Source: UBA685 sp049890215 (lineage in GTDB: Bacteria > Pseudomonadota > Alphaproteobacteria > Puniceispirillales > Puniceispirillaceae). From it: a stretch of DNA of 5,240 nucleotides. The notes below the pieces were generated by a model. It was given only the letters and a program-made list of their open reading frames with translations. It searched no databases and was not told the DNA's origin. Shown one piece after another: positions 4,597-5,240 of this stretch (its first letter is position 1; each line of letters starts with the position of its first letter). Made by a program: the position numbers and the translations under genes. The DNA is taken from contig JBMHBX010000021.1 in NCBI GenBank assembly GCA_049890215.1, positions 1 to 5,240 of the forward strand. The letters run 5' to 3'.

Positions 4597-5240
4597 GTGA
4601 TTCAAAAGAGTGTCCCGGCCGCGTTGGTGATGGCATTGGTTGCCGCCTGTGGTGGCGGTGGTGGTAGTGGCACTGTTGCAACAGCACAGCGTGTGGTTGT
4701 CACAAAACCACCTTTGATAGACAGCCCTGCCAGAACCACCCTCAATTTCGGGGCTGATTATGAGGCTGAATTTTCTGCGCAAAGCGGACTGGCGGCAATA
4801 GGCGCTGAGAGCGCTTATGAAAAAGGCTATGCCGGATTTGGTGTCCGGCTGGCATTGGCTGATACAGGTGTTGACAGCGCTCACCCAGAACTCACCCATA
4901 TCGCGCAAGGCTATGATTTTCATGGTGACAGTGCAGGGTTATCAGATCCTGACGGCCATGGTACCCATGTTGCCAGTCTGATTGCCGCCAAAAGAAATGC
5001 CAAAGATATGCATGGGGTTGCTCCTTATGCAAAGCTGTCTTCTTATCGTATCTTTGATGATCATGGTGGCTTTGGTGGCAAAACAGGTAGTGAGATCATG
5101 CCTGTTCTTGTCAATGAGGTGATCGCGGCTGATATTTCTGTTTTGAATAATAGCTGGGCGTCTAATTATGAAATTAGCGATCTGTCAAAATCTGTCATTG
5201 CAGGTGCGCTTGGTGCTGAATTGCCGGCATGGCAAAAAGC
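4597..5240 (+). CDS. Subtilisin-like (S8) serine protease lipoprotein, 5' part only
   Basis: The frame is open from a TAA at 4519-4521 to the end of the window. With the GTG at 4597, the protein starts with an 18-residue lipoprotein signal ending in the lipobox LVAAC (Cys18), followed at once by GGGGGSG. The S8 domain then shows the Asp motif ADTGVDSAHPEL (Asp89), the His motif DGHGTHVASL (His121), and the strand SVLNNSW. The oxyanion Asn and the catalytic Ser (GTSMA) lie beyond 5240. Glycine-rich tails after a lipid-anchor cysteine are known in the autotransporter subtilases SphB1 of Bordetella and NalP of Neisseria, so a surface-anchored autotransporter protease is likely, but the beta-barrel is not visible. 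The start is uncertain: no ATG suits, GTG 4528 or TTG 4534 would give a longer signal, and none has a good ribosome site. Possible 3' frameshift or truncation cannot be judged. Confidence 0.92.
   Translation, partial: MIQKSVPAALVMALVAACGGGGGSGTVATAQRVVVTKPPLIDSPARTTLNFGADYEAEFSAQSGLAAIGAESAYEKGYAGFGVRLALADTGVDSAHPELTHIAQGYDFHGDSAGLSDPDGHGTHVASLIAAKRNAKDMHGVAPYAKLSSYRIFDDHGGFGGKTGSEIMPVLVNEVIAADISVLNNSWASNYEISDLSKSVIAGALGAELPAWQK

Noticed and set aside
4477..4923. 148-codon minus-strand frame
   Set aside because: It lies opposite the subtilase, whose lipobox and catalytic motifs fix the true frame; its composition is low-complexity (Thr and Cys runs opposite the glycine codons).
1..5240. Mobile element or defence island
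   Set aside because: No transposase, integrase, phage, toxin-antitoxin or nuclease gene and no terminal repeats are visible; apart from the lone protease, the genes are housekeeping families.

Overview
The window looks like an ordinary stretch of alphaproteobacterial chromosome with moderate GC. The evidence is the set of families present: a periplasmic TlpA-like thioredoxin, group I EtfAB of the beta-oxidation type, a PduO-type cobalamin adenosyltransferase next to a HIG1-like twin-transmembrane protein, YggT, a ScoI-type copper chaperone, and a lipoprotein subtilase with a poly-glycine stretch after the lipid-anchor cysteine. The moderate GC and gene set would suit a marine lineage such as SAR116, but that is a guess from general knowledge and was not tested.

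Layout. 1-369 (+): 3' part of a TlpA-like thioredoxin. 371-404: a hairpin shared by two convergent units. 433-2114 (-): etfB-etfA, separated by 2 bp. 2115-2345: intergenic, holding a 6-bp inverted repeat ahead of etfB, a weak terminator candidate, and a 15-bp tandem repeat that copies the end of the upstream gene with its stop codon. 2346-3132 (-): a HIG1-like membrane protein followed 31 bp later by the adenosyltransferase. 3133-3248: a short intergenic region with a dyad and a possible -10. 3249-3527 (-): yggT. 3528-3811: a 284-bp divergent region with no convincing gene but a perfect TATAAT and three hairpins. 3812-4423 (+): scoI-type gene. 4424-4596: an AT-rich gap with a strong nested hairpin. 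4597-5240 (+): 5' part of a surface lipoprotein subtilase that runs off the window.

How the genes fit together. EtfAB collects electrons from acyl-CoA and related dehydrogenases and passes them to the quinone pool through ETF:quinone oxidoreductase, which is not in the window. The adenosyltransferase makes adenosylcobalamin, used for example by methylmalonyl-CoA mutase in propionate and odd-chain catabolism, so it fits beside fatty-acid oxidation genes. The Sco protein, the HIG1-like protein and possibly the TlpA-like protein point to cytochrome c oxidase assembly. The subtilase is a separate, cell-surface function.

I found no mobile element, CRISPR array, tRNA or rRNA, and no convincing new multi-gene system. 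The most interesting unexplained signals are non-coding: the structured region upstream of sco, the hairpin directly ahead of the subtilase, and the stop-codon-duplicating repeat at the end of the adenosyltransferase gene.
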